From NCBI GenBank assembly GCA_964023275.1, contig OZ029915.1, forward strand, positions 35,901,073-35,965,072: DNA of 64,000 bases, written 5' to 3'. Source of the DNA: Norana najaformis (lineage: Eukaryota; Annelida; Clitellata; Crassiclitellata; Hormogastridae). Every line of letters starts with the position of its first letter. The stretch's first letter is position 1. The notes beneath the pieces are model-generated. The model saw only the letters and a program-made list of their open reading frames with translations, was not told the origin of the DNA and did not search any database. Shown piece after piece: positions 1-10,200 of this stretch. A program made the position numbers and the translations under genes.

Positions 1-6
1 AATTAC

Positions 7-90
7 CTTGATAGATAACGTTCCTCTGACAGCCACAACCACTGCCTTCTGAACGTGGTCCATGGCTATATAAAACGGTATCTCGTGAAT
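7..90 (-). CDS. DAGLB-like: DAGL-like exon 6 (start of lipase fold)
   Basis: The acceptor is GTTTGTAG|ATT and the donor is ATCAAG|GTAATT, 28 codons in phase 0. It encodes IHEIPFYIAMDHVQKAVVVA then VRGTLSIK. VVVAVRGT is the conserved strand carrying the RGT motif ahead of the nucleophile elbow. The next exons lie outside the window. Confidence 0.9.
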
Positions 91-3000
91 CTACAAACAC
101 AAATCAAAGCAGACATTGAGCAAACTAACACAGACCTACCACTTGTCTGTTCTTGACATGTAGGCTTATTCTTTTTTATCTATCAAGCGCCACCACCTAA
201 TGATTTAGATCTAAACGTTTATGGTCACCAGGTGATCAGAGATAAAAGAATTAGGCCCACGTCGATGTAGCTTATTGACCTAAGTGTTAAAGAATCATTG
301 AAAAATATTATCAAAGTTACATAGTTGGCAGATTGTGCCAGATGTACGCTCTCACGATTAGACGAGCTAGTTTAATAGCACAGAGCTTATATTCTCTTAT
401 TTATGGATTCTATTCTGTGTTGCATCTAGTGTACCTCAGTGTATGAAAAACCGTTACATGATGCATCATTCAAAAGCACTGTAATGTAAATGTAAATCTT
501 CGAAATTTCTCAGTACTACACAAAACTCGTGTCAAGGAGACCGAAGCTATATCAAATCAAGCCCGCAAGAGCCAGGTTGTTTGGTCAGTTTTAGTGCCAG
601 GAATCGTGAGAGGGATCAAGCCAGGGAGACAACACGGGGCTACGGTGGAATAGAATAGAAACAGAAAAATATAAAATATGATAAGCAGTGACTACTGTTT
701 CACTTAAAGCGATCATGGATTGATGCCTTGTACATATGAATACGGCGACATCGAAGTCACTTGATTAGATTTGAATAGGTCTGACTGTTACTATAGTAAC
801 TGTAACTATAGCAACCGACAATTTTTGTCTAATTTCAGTGTCGTGATAATCAGCTCTGTAAGCTTTATACCTTATTGGTAAAGTTAGCATAAATTATGTC
901 CTCTTTAGATATTCCTGTCTGTCGTGTAATGGCAGAAACATTACAGCTGCAGCAATTGTCACCCTCCGCAGCTTCCTTTCCCTCAGAGGCTTTGAAACAG
1001 GAACAACACCTGCAATCAACATCCGCAGACTTTTACAGCATGCTGAATATCGGCATATGACCAGTTTAAGTGTTGCATATATCTATGTCAGGTAAAATTT
1101 CTACAGTAAACCAGGATATAGTGCAAATGTGTTTATGATCTTCAATTTCATGATAACATTCTGTAAACCTATACATTGTGCTTTTTAATAATTCTCACTT
1201 TAATTTTTAAGACCAGGACTTTCCAAGGGAAGTTTTTAGACAAACTTAGGTAAACGGCATACCAAGAACTTGTCAACTACATATAGAGGTGCTATAGCAA
1301 AATCAATGCATGGGATGATTAAAGTTTTGGCCCTATATGTAGCATCACACACTAGGCCTACAATAGACCTGAAAGCTGAAAAGCCACACCTCTCAGCTAC
1401 TGAAGGGCGTTTCTTGTAGCCGCAGAGACAGGGACTTCAGGTTTTCTGGCTTGAATCAGAGCACGGTTTTATAAAAGCATTAGCTGTGCATGGTTTGTGA
1501 CACATGTGTTTGTCACCTGCTGCTATGTACATAAGTTATGTCACAAACTGACATGGAATGACAGCAACGCTTGAAAAGGTGCCTACTTGCAGCCGGCTGC
1601 CAATTGGCACACCCCTGTACAAGGATTGCTGTAGACAAAAAGCGGCCATCCGTAACCGCCCAGGGCAAACTTCATGAAGTGATATGCCGACGGAATGGTC
1701 ATCCAGTCCTCCGGACGATGGAACGGGTTGCACATCTCCATTTCGCGGGAAATGGTAATGCAACTAGATGGCGATGCAGTGTAGGGAATCGAAGCGAAAG
1801 TTGAACGATTGGTCCTTTGCTGCTGCAGTTCCTCAACAAGAATTAATCCAGCGCTTACGTCTGAGGCCACGAAATCCACGCCCTGCAAACATGACACGCA
1901 CGAAGGCACATGCTAGTCGGCTAGTTGTATTGCAGATCACGAAGGCACATGCTAGTAGCATTGTGAATCATGAAGGCACATGCTAGGTGCATTGCCTATG
2001 AATTATATATGCAGCGGAAATACCAAAGGGCTGGCTCGTTCGTTGGCTGGCCTTTTACATTACGATAACGGCGCTTTAGAAGCTTTCAGATTAGAACAGA
2101 AAGAATAGAAACCGTTGGCATACATCACTGCAACGCTTGTTATAATTGCAATTGTAACTGTAATCACAAGATTTATACACCGTCTCTTCAGAGACACTCA
2201 TAAGAGGCATTCCAACCTGACAACACAAAACCACGATCGAACAGAATAGTTTTCAAGGGGTTACGGAATAGAGGTAAAGACTGACAACGGAGTTCATGTC
2301 GTAGGTTGCCTTTAGTTATAATATCACAACTGTGCTCTTCAGCAAAACTTTTCAAAGAAGCAGTTTCCCGTAGGCTTACACAAATACAGGCCTGCATATA
2401 TATGTATATATACATATGCAGTGCATATATACGCATATATAATGTTGCACATGCTTGTTAAGTCCTGAGTATTATCTAGCTAACAGTTCACAAGTAGGGC
2501 CTACATACACAGAGATAGTCCGCGATGAGAGTAGCGATGCCATCGAGTGTATCCAAGGTGCTGTCGCTACGGATGTTGACGCAACAGCAGCACAGACATT
2601 TCAACCTGTAGAAAGACCAGGGATCTGAGTAACACTGGACTGACTAGAGAGTCCAGATGATCCATAGAAATAGATCTCGGCCTAAGAGTTTCATTTGTAA
2701 GAACTGCCTGCAAATGCTATGGCGTAATTACAAAACTTCAGAGTATGAATGCCTAATCTGGGATTGAAATGTAAATCTAAATCTATAAAATTTCGAAGCA
2801 CCACACAAAAGCCGAGTCAGATAGAACATCTTATTCATTGGAGTTAACTCAAATCAAGTCCGCAAGAGCTAGACTTTTAATTAGTCAGTTTAAACGGGAA
2901 TAATGCATAAGGATCTTGACAGACCATTATGGGCATAACCTGCCCATGGGGTAATTCGTGTTAATGTCTTCAGAAATGCATCAGACGACCCCACAATACA

Positions 3001-4062
3001 CCAATACACAAAGATGATCAAAAGTTCAAAGTTACCTGCTCATCCAACTGCTCTTGTTGCGTGAGTTCAGTTCAGAGTTGTCGGACTTTTGCTTACCGAG
3101 TGGATCAAAAAGAATAAAGATCCCCACTAATACGAAGCCAAATACGATCCATGTCATTATCACGAAAACCTTCATGACATCAATCGCAGCATCGGAACAC
3201 TGCGTCATGTCAGAACCGAAGGCCAAATAGGTGCCAAACGCCACGAAGGCAAGTTCGACTATGAAGAGCAAAATCTTTGCGACCAGGACTTTCGCAACAT
3301 GTCGACGAGGATGTGCATCTGCAATGGTTCCTTCCATACTGAAGTACATCGTTACGGCGCAGGTGATTATTGACAGTGACAAAACGACTGTAATTCCGAT
3401 GTAGAAAACAGCCAATTCCGATTTTTTCGGACACGCTTCGTCTGTCTTCATGCCCATAATGACAGCAAAAACGATTAACCTACGACAAACAGCAACACAT
3501 CTACTTATATATTAGATAGAAAATTTACAGAAATATGATCGTCAAGCAAGTGAAAACGTTCAGTTAGAAATAAATGTCTGTCAAGACCGACCTAATTGAA
3601 AGAATATGAGATCTCCACATAAAAGATTGATAATTTTTGTGTGTCAGCTGTCAGGAATAAACATCAGCAACCACTACTACATCTTCTTCTGTTCACCAAC
3701 ATCTTGGCGAACATTCCGTCCATCTTTCAACCCTCCTCCTCTGCTGCTGCTGCATATACATTATGTACACGTGAACGCAATATTTTCGCTGTCAGTCTCG
3801 TCTCAGAAACCCAAAATCTCGATATCAGACTGCTTGGTGAACGTCTCCAACTCGTTTCTGGGGTCTCGTCTCGGTCTCGGCCCCAGTGGCCTCGTGAACA
3901 TCCTAGGTATATTTTCATGTCATAACCGACTAAAATATTATTAAAAAGTAAAGTGAAAATGGCAAACCATGCTGTTCTTAGGAATATTTCCACAAAAGAC
4001 GAAAACACAAAGTCGTCCGAAGCAACTCTCCATCTCCGATTGAATAGTACAATACCTGGCAT
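7..4062 (-). CDS. DAGLB-like: Diacylglycerol lipase (DAGL, beta-like), N-terminal half, six exons, partial
   Basis: DAGL is a plasma-membrane serine lipase that cleaves diacylglycerol at sn-1 to release 2-arachidonoylglycerol. Six exons join in frame on the minus strand: 3927-4062, 3036-3441, 2509-2605, 1587-1882, 871-1009 and 7-90, giving about 386 residues. The start MPGIVLFNRRW...ASDD is the family's diagnostic N-terminus and looks more beta than alpha. Four hydrophobic segments follow, the last ending in FDPLG. Then come a CCCC cysteine cluster, DFVASDVSAGL, FALGGYGWPLFVY, a loop with two CC pairs, and IHEIPFYIAMDH with VVVAVRGTLS, the first strands of the alpha/beta-hydrolase. The GHSLGG serine motif and regulatory loop lie beyond base 1. 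All internal junctions are GT-AG and phase-compatible; only the exon 1/2 join is ambiguous. Family assignment is from memory of the family, not a search. Confidence 0.93.
486..600. repeat. Short dispersed repeat, copy A (DAGL-like intron)
   Basis: The pattern AAATGTAAATCT...ACACAAAA..., AAATCAAG(C/T)CCGCAAGAGC and TGGTCAGTTT recurs at 2768-2890 in the same orientation. It resembles the tail unit of the window's short retroelements. The two copies are clearly diverged. Confidence 0.5.
787..815. promoter_or_regulatory. Two tandem X-box (RFX) motifs in a DAGL-like intron
   Basis: GTTACTATAGTAAC (787-800, a perfect palindrome) and GTAACTATAGCAAC (802-815) both match the X-box consensus GTHNYYATRRNAAC of RFX factors with no mismatch. 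They start 15 bases apart in the intron between exons 5 and 6. Binding is inferred from the motif only. Confidence 0.35.
871..1009 (-). CDS. DAGLB-like: DAGL-like exon 5
   Basis: The acceptor is GATTGCAG|G and the donor is AATAAG|GTATAA. It encodes CCSCFKASEGK...GDNCCSCNVSAI followed by TGISKEDIIYANFTNK, the block that leads into the catalytic fold. It is 139 bases long (one base to complete a codon, then 46 codons), so phase carries from exon 4 to exon 6. Confidence 0.88.
1587..1882 (-). CDS. DAGLB-like: DAGL-like exon 4
   Basis: The acceptor is TGTTTGCAG|GGC and the donor is TGCAA|GTAGGC (phase 2). It encodes GVDFVASDVSAGLILVEEL and, near the end, HFMKFALGGYGWPLFVYSN, both well-conserved DAGL blocks. 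The middle (STFASIPYTAS...FHRPEDW) is more variable, as in the family. Confidence 0.9.
2509..2605 (-). CDS. DAGLB-like: DAGL-like exon 3 (cysteine cluster linker)
   Basis: A 97-base exon between TTTCTACAG| and TGT|GTATGT. It encodes LKCLCCCCVNIR...IATLIADYLC. The position and spacing match the segment after the fourth helix in DAGLs, including the cysteine cluster that is a palmitoylation candidate. It restores phase 0 for exon 4. It is too short to stand out as an open frame and was found by walking between exons 2 and 4. Confidence 0.85.
2768..2890. repeat. Short dispersed repeat, copy B (DAGL-like intron)
   Basis: This is the second copy of the unit at 486-600, sharing AATCAAGTCCGCAAGAGCTAGA and TTAGTCAGTTT. 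It sits in the intron between exons 2 and 3. Confidence 0.5.
3036..3441 (-). CDS. DAGLB-like: DAGL-like exon 2 (membrane helices 2-4)
   Basis: The exon encodes three hydrophobic segments: one after ELAVFYIGI, one around LLFIVELAFVAFG, and one ending in FVLVGIFILFDPLG. FDPLG is typical of this family at the cytosolic end of the fourth helix. The donor is AGCAG|GTAACT (phase 2). The start shown uses acceptor AAGACAG|AC. A stronger-looking acceptor lies upstream (TTTGTCGTAG|G, exon start 3479), but its phase has no partner donor in exon 1. Confidence 0.85.
3927..4062 (-). CDS. DAGLB-like: DAGL-like exon 1 (start codon, first membrane helix)
   Basis: The ATG is at 4062-4060. The exon encodes the conserved MPGIVLFNRRWRVASDD start and a hydrophobic run (FVEIFLRTAWFAIFTLLF). 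I placed the donor at CG|GTTATG (last exon base 3927, phase 1). Continued reading past it becomes charged and unlike the family. Confidence 0.8.
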
Positions 4063-4122
4063 TGTCAGTGCCCCTTTATTTCAGCCTCCGCAGCCTATAT
4101 TACGGAAGTCATCACAGATGCT

Positions 4123-4248
4123 ATATTGACCCTACCAGCCTAAGTGCATCCAATCAAATCTTTGCAAATCTACAGCATAGCGATTAGCCTCACACTTCCG
4201 CCTTATGCTTGCAGACCACATATAGGTCTACAGGCAAAGGTAGTTAGA
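4123..4248. repeat. Direct repeat, copy 1, just upstream of DAGL-like start
   Basis: About 126 bases beginning ATATTGACCCTACCAGCC recur with few changes and a small insertion at 4959-5090, same orientation, about 836 bases apart. It begins some 60 bases upstream of the DAGL-like ATG, in likely promoter or 5' UTR sequence. Confidence 0.85.
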
Positions 4249-4958
4249 CTCGACATGCACGAAACGTCTGAAATAAATTGAATTCAAGCTCTCTATAGAC
4301 TTAGACAGTTACACGAATCATATATACACCTGTCTAGTAATAAATATCGGCCTATAGCATTGGATATTTTTATATAGGCGCAAGAATACTGCATCTATAG
4401 TACTGTTATACATGTGCAATAGGCATACAAGCATAGGCCTATATGATTATTGGGTGCACATCAGGGCCTACGTTGCACGTAGGTTAGCATCAATCACAAC
4501 AAGGCAAAGCTTACAGACGGCACGACATTTGCTCTTTGTACTGTAGGCTTGTGGTGTGTTGGCCTCTGTATGCACGTTTAAGTTAAAATGATAGCATTCA
4601 GGTGCTGACTAAAAGTGATAAGACTGACGATTGTAAAGAGCTATAGAAGGCAATCGAGCTTTTGAGAGTATTAAGAAGTAGTTATGGCTAGGCGGATTTT
4701 ATTATGATTATATTTCTGATCAATATATCAATATTATGACATAGATTTGCCTGATCGTCAAGATAAACTATATTTACAAACACGAAAACGGCCTACAGTC
4801 TGTGACAATGACTTTCTCACCGATTTTCTGTGACTAAGCGCCTGTGAATGACCCGGTCCCCACAACTTATCGTGGGCGTTAAAGAAATCCAGATATGCGA
4901 CTGCGATTAACAGGCAGTAGGCCTGTTGTTTGATTTCCGAATAGGCTTACCGACTACG

Positions 4959-5090
4959 ATATTGACCCTACCAGCCTAAGTGCATCCAATCAAATCTTCG
5001 TAAATCCATAGCTACATCATAGCGATTAGCCTCACACTTCCGCCTTATGCTTGCAGACCACCTATAGGTCTACCAGCAAAGGTAGTTAGA
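4959..5090. repeat. Direct repeat, copy 2
   Basis: This is the second copy of 4123-4248. Differences include TTTGCAAA versus TTCGTAAA and an extra stretch around CATAGCTACAT. No gene is seen between the copies. Confidence 0.85.
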
Positions 5091-5343
5091 AGTTCTATTT
5101 TTGGAATACCACGCGATATCGGTAATACCGATTCACCACTTTTGGCCTAGCGCTTTTTTTGAATAGGGGAGAGAAATAATCTCCTCCTTTTGCCTATGCT
5201 AACCTACTCCTATAGCGGGTAAAGTTTTGCTTGCACATTTTACTTCTTTCACACGTCACCGACTTAGGCCGCGCCTAAAGTCATATACAGTATGTATCTA
5301 CGTACAGTAGGTCTATTTATATAAATATATATATATGTAGAGT

Positions 5344-5465
5344 CTATGTATGTATGTATGTATGTATGTATGTATGTATGTATGTATGTATGTATGTATG
5401 TATGTATGTACGGACGTATATATGCATGTGTGTATGTATGTATGTATGTACGTATGCATGACATT
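5344..5465. repeat. (TATG)n microsatellite
   Basis: A nearly pure TATG array to about 5410, then interrupted with CGGACG and GCATGTG. Open frames here are repeat translations (YIHT) and not genes. Confidence 0.95.
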
Positions 5466-5917
5466 GTATGTATGTATATTGTAATATAGGCCTCTATATA
5501 TATGTATGTATGTTCTTATACGTTGTCTAGAGATATGGAATAATACATCAGCTTAAGTTATAATGTTTTATTTCCGAAGCTATTTACAAGCGTAACATGA
5601 CTCACATAGAAACAAGGCGTGAACATCAGGCGGCTACAAAACTAGCAAACAGCCCCTCAAGAACAAAAACACAACATCCGTCAACAGATGTTGACAAAAA
5701 CGGCTCAAAAAGAACCAAACGAGTCATCCATGCATGCAGGAAGACTTAAACACGACGAGCCGATAGAGACTTGAAAGAAACCAGTCACGCAGTACCAAAA
5801 CCAAAATTCAGTTTGGGTCAAACGTACACAACGCCTTTTATAAAGTCGCTTTCTCGCCAAAGTGTACAGAAAGGGTACAACTCAACCTACTCGGTCCTAT
5901 CCCATACCCCGTAATGT

Positions 5918-6030
5918 ATGCATGCATGTATCCATGTATGTTTATATCCAGGTATGTATGCATGTATGCATATATACAGGTATCTATGTCTGCATGCATG
6001 TATATCTGTACATATGTATGTGTGTTTGTG
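5918..6030. repeat. Degenerate (TATG)n array
   Basis: Interrupted TATG and CATG units with TATATCCAGG and TGTGTTTG blocks. The array is older than the one at 5344. A GCGCC-type retroelement tail starts just after it. Confidence 0.85.
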
Positions 6031-6235
6031 TGTATCTGAGCACTGTTATAGCGCCTTTAGAAACTTTTAAAAGCGCACCTTGCTAACCTAACTGATGCTA
6101 TAGATCTAGAGAACATGCTCATTTGTATATGAATGATGCTTGTGTAGCTGGAAAAGTCCTCCAATTGCAGTCATGTGAAGACACATAGAGACTGACCAAT
6201 CAAATCCCGTCCATACGATGGACAGTTGTATGTAT

Positions 6236-6295
6236 GTATCACTAAATTTGTATAGCGCCTTTTAAGTAACTCACAAAGACGCTGCAGCTGACGCA
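6236..6295 (-). repeat. Short retroelement tail (GCGCC hairpin type)
   Basis: AAATTTGTATAGCGCCTTTTAAGTAACTCACAAAGACGCTGCAG is the reverse complement of the tail found at the 3' end of the LINE at 22005. Similar copies lie at 6036-6080, 23572-23632, 33351-33415, 41383-41412 and 42008-42060. Confidence 0.55.
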
Positions 6296-6829
6296 TATAG
6301 AGTTTCTTGCCCGGGTTGCGCCGAAAGTGAAGAATAGCACGGAGCCAGTGAACACCTACTGGCCGATTATTCCAGGGTTAACAGGTGCAAATAGCAGAAT
6401 TTATTGCCGAATAATAGGCTTATTCAAATAATCACAACATGCAGTGTAAGTAAGTATTTATTTTACGAGTATGAAATGCATAAGCATAAAAATTAAACAT
6501 ACGAAATACAACATAATATTCCACTGACTCCAAGTAGTCCTATATACAGGCACGAATCCAACGGAAATTACCAAGTCTAAGTGTAGCTATCTCACTTAGC
6601 TATATCTCTAGTTAAAAAAGATTGGATCATTGTTTTGTAATATGTGTAAGAATATTACTGTCAGTGGAACAGAATCAGTTGTGTCGATAACTAGAATATC
6701 TGGGCTGATTCTGGTTGCAGCCAAGTCATTCAAATATAGGCTGCATGAAATGATAATGAAGTTATATAAATCATTTAATTCTTTGTATAGCTAATGCTAC
6801 AAATTTAGTTAACCTGTTTTTCTAAATCA

Positions 6830-7200
6830 TGTCAGTGCTCACCGTAAAACTTCTTTATGGAATGGAAGCTGTTCGCCTTACCAACAATGAGCTGAACTCC
6901 TTCGAGTAAACTTTCAGCACTGTCCCATAAAATCTGTCAAAGTGGTTTTGAATCTGTAAAGCATTTTACACAAGAACATAACATTAAAGACTGCGGGTTG
7001 ACCAGAAGTCTAGATTTTTCCGGAAATGTGTTTTCAGTGATAATGCTATTGTCAGATTAGCATGTGATTTTCTCAATCACCATAACTATTTGTTTCTGAT
7101 GCTGTCAAACTTTAGTAGAACATCACAGGAAGATCTGCTGCCTGTTTGCATATGCTGTCGTTTTATTTATCTTTATTTTTCTCTACCTATGTTCAGTGAA
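6830..7200 (+). mobile_element. Degenerate LINE reverse-transcriptase fragment
   Basis: One frame reads KLLYGMEAVRLTNNELNSFE, which resembles the C-terminal part of LINE polyproteins (LLYG-A...L). It is then broken by stops (reading on gives TFSTVP, NLSKWF). There is no intact frame. The 3' limit is a guess. Confidence 0.4.
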
Positions 7201-7514
7201 ATAAAAGATTGATATGACTACGATTGAGTAATACGTTTAATACAGAATACATCTTATAGCAAACAGTGGTAGACCAAATTAATAGTCATTTATTTTCAAA
7301 CTGTGATCTAACGATGAAACCTTGAAGTGGTGTTGGAGTCAACCAAAAACACACGCTGCCAAGAATTTAGTCAGGCTGTCTAAAATCAAATCCTTATGAA
7401 CAGCAAACATCCAATTATATTGATAGAAACTATATGAATTTTGATTCTTTAATGAACTACAGTCTGAAGCGTTCAAAATACAAACGAAAACATTTCTATT
7501 CACGCGGAAGTACG

Positions 7515-8150
7515 TTAATTCTTGTCTTGTCTTGTCTTGTCTTGTCCTGACCAGTCCTGTCTTGTCTTCAACCACCCTCGAGCCGAGAGAATTGGCTGCA
7601 CCACGGACAATTTTGTGCCATCCGCCTCTGCATCTGTTGTCTCCTGTAATAACTGGTTGAACGATAATTCAGTCCACGACTTCATATCGATCCATGTCAT
7701 CTTGGGCTTACCCGAGCTCGGGATCCAGGCATTGTGCCTTAGACGCTCTTTCTCTAAGTAGTCTCCACTCTTTCGTAGCAAATGCCCGAAGTATGAAAGC
7801 TTTCTCTTTTTGAATAATCCGAGCAGACTCCTCTCTACTCTTGCTGTCTCTAGGACCCATTCGTCTGTCTTCTTGGCAGTTCATGGTACTTTAAGAATCG
7901 GCCGCAGACACTTCATTCAAATGCGTCGATTCTTGCCTCTTCATCTTTCTTTATGGTCCAGCTCTTACAGCCACACTGTGCCAAGAGCTTTCATAAGTCG
8001 TATCTTTGTTGCAAACAATATGCCGTGACTTTTCCAGTCTTTAATGCTGCCCCAACACCTTGACCTTTTGCCAGTCTTGAACTAATTTCTTTACTGCAGT
8101 CAGAGTCTTCGCCTAGACTTCGGTTAATTCTAATCTAATGCAATCTACTG
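7515..8150 (-). mobile_element. LINE 3' fragment (endonuclease-reverse transcriptase type), decayed
   Basis: Reading from 8150 downwards, pieces of the ORF2 C-terminus are visible in shifted frames. They include WTIKKDEEARIDAFE-like text, a VERSLLGLFKKRKLSYFGHL-like run, LRKSGDYLEKERLRHN and SSGKPKMTWIDMKSW. This is the C-terminal tail typical of endonuclease-RT LINEs (GRPKxTW). Frameshifts and stops show it is dead. The 3' end is a GACAA pentamer tail (CTTGT on the plus strand, 7519-7546), as expected for a LINE with a short tandem tail. Confidence 0.7.
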
Positions 8151-8924
8151 ATTTCTATAATGCCGTCATCATGATGGATTAAATAATGTTACAGGCAAGC
8201 ACCTGTATAGGTCTATAGGTTCAAGCGGCGCAACAGAAATGATGTGCTTTTACATGTTCTATTATTGACAAACAATGAGAAATGTCGCTATTATTATTTC
8301 AATGTTATTTACAGTGGAATGTCAGCTTAGGCCTACACAGCAGTTACATGGTAGTAATGAACATTGAACTTGCCGAAAATGTTCTCCCGGATTGTGCTTC
8401 TAGCAAACTTATCCATTGTTCATATCAACAAAAATCCGAATGCAATGTGTCCATAAATGTTATTTGTCCATAAATGTTATTTATTCAACGCAATCTCATA
8501 TTCACATATTAAACAGAGGGAGCTTTCTTCGACTAGCGATGCAGGGACTGTGTGGGGTTCATAATTATAAAGGGCAACTATACGAATATGGGTATATAGG
8601 CCTATGTACCCACCCCTAATTACAAAAACCTTATAAGGTACATGTGTATCTGAAGAAACTAATGTAGCGCGTCGGCTTACACCCCTCTGGTAGTAGGAAT
8701 TTAAGCGTGATTTTAGTTGCAGGCATAAGCTAATCTCAATTGCTGTAGGCCGCAGTCATTATTATTTTATACACAGCAATACTCATTTGGAATAATATAG
8801 GCCTAGAAGTACGCTTGTGAGGGCCAGTAAATTACTTACTTGCTTATTCAGCTCTTAGCGAATTAACCGTAATAGCGATGACTCATATAATAATACAGAC
8901 AAATGTTTGTGACTGGTGTTCTGA

Positions 8925-8952
8925 TGACGTCATCGCAACATAGATGACGTCA
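8925..8952. promoter_or_regulatory. Pair of palindromic CRE sites, 20 bp apart
   Basis: TGACGTCA occurs at 8925-8932 and 8945-8952, each within ATGACGTCATC. The 20-base spacing is about two helical turns. TGACGTCA is the CREB/ATF full site. No nearby transcript is established. Confidence 0.35.
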
Positions 8953-9199
8953 TCTTTGGAAATATTGTTTTGTGCCTTGGAAACGAATTTCATTTGGGAA
9001 AAATCGACTTGGAAGAGATTGGAAGAAAAGTCATTTCGAGCAGAAAAGCTTTGAAAATCATCAAACAGAAAGAGGCAGAAATCTGAAATTCGATATGAGA
9101 ACTGTTCCTATTGAAGGCAGATGTACCAGAAATCGAATGATCGACATAAAATTATCATTTCCAGCAGAAAATCAGTGAAAATCAGCGAACAGAAAGAAC

Positions 9200-9400
9200 C
9201 TGAAATCTGAAGCTCGATATGAACTGTTCACGTTGAAGACAAATCTACCAGAAATCTGAAGTTCGATATAAGAACTGTTCATGTTGAAGACAAATCTACT
9301 AGAAATCTGAAGTTTGATATGAGAACTGTTCATGCTGAAGACAAATCTACCAGAAATCTGAATTTCGGTATGTGAACTGTTCATGTTGAAGACAAATCTG
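9200..9400. repeat. 51-bp minisatellite (about four units)
   Basis: The units begin AAATCTGAAGTTCGATATGA and continue GAACTGTTCATGTTGAAGAC. Unit starts fall at about 9203, 9252, 9303 and 9354 (periods 49, 51, 51). Diverged flanking part-units lie near 9080-9130 and 9425-9450. Because 51 is divisible by 3, the minus strand stays open as a repeated 17-residue unit (RFVFNMNSS...LQISG). I see no start context or splice sites that make it a gene. Confidence 0.85.
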
Positions 9401-9513
9401 TGAATATCATCGAACAGAAAGTAGCAGAAGTCTGAAGTTCGATATGAGAACAACAAAGGCAAAACGTACTAGCTCGTTGTTTTAATTTATCTCAGTTTCG
9501 AATCATCAGCAAC

Positions 9514-9569
9514 GTGAAATATTCGACTTGACACTCTAAGAAATTAGAGTTTCAAGTCGAATATTTCAC
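9514..9569. repeat. 26-bp inverted repeat with GAAA loop
   Basis: The left arm is 9514-9539 and the right arm 9544-9569, with four bases (GAAA) between. The arms pair over 26 positions with one mismatch. It begins GTGAAATATTCGACTTGA and ends with its complement. It could be a foldback element or an RNA hairpin; the tetraloop is too short for a normal pre-miRNA. Confidence 0.9.
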
Positions 9570-9849
9570 GGCATTAATGCAGTGGCATTAAGAGTTTAAC
9601 CTAGTCGTGGGCCAGATATGTGCAAGTCTCGTGTATTATTCAATAATTATACGGACTTTCTTAAATTTCTTACTGCAGATACGCATCCTTGGTGACGAAG
9701 GTTCTTCTGAGATGAGTTGCGAATAAAATGGTGCCTCGCTCAGCTTGCTGCCTATCTTTCTGTCGTCTCTGTCTATGTACAGTAAAACCATGTAAGCTCC
9801 TGGGGTCTGTTGGGTCACTGGCGCGGCGTAAAACCTCGTAAACCATAGT

Positions 9850-10200
9850 CGTAGATTTGATGTTGCGTTTTTGTCGGCTTTTGCCCGGGGGAGACTCGAG
9901 GAAGGAGAACGGAGGGACGGAAGGCGAAGTCTTAGGAAGCGGAGGCAAGAGCTGGAAGACTGCCACCGAACAACAACAACAAATGAAATCGGACAACATG
10001 TTACGCTGTATTACTTCCAAGTTCCAAGAGTCAGGCAGGCGGGCAGTCAGACGGCCACGGTCGGTGATGCTTGGAAATGGATCTGGAGGGTAGATAAGAG
10101 GAAGAAGAGGAATTCTTGGAAGTATAGTTTTCCTTGTCCGTAGAACAGTCCGATTAAAACAGTCAAAGAACCTGGTCAAGTAGAGATAACTCTTTGAATT
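9850..10200 (-). mobile_element. L2-like LINE 3' tail fragment
   Basis: GGCAGGCGGGCAGTCAGACGG, then GGAAATGGATCTGGAGGGTAGATAAGAGGAAGAAGAGGAAT, matches the family at 33100-33170 and 57480-57545 (same orientation, reverse complement of the element). The 215-residue minus-strand frame across it is a by-product of the repeat. Confidence 0.5.

Noticed and set aside
3210..3434. 74-residue minus frame overlapping DAGL exon 2
   Set aside because: Shadow frame of the exon. The true frame has the membrane helices and matching splice phases.
9200..9400. CRISPR array
   Set aside because: The repeats are contiguous 51-bp units without unique spacers, and the DNA is eukaryotic.
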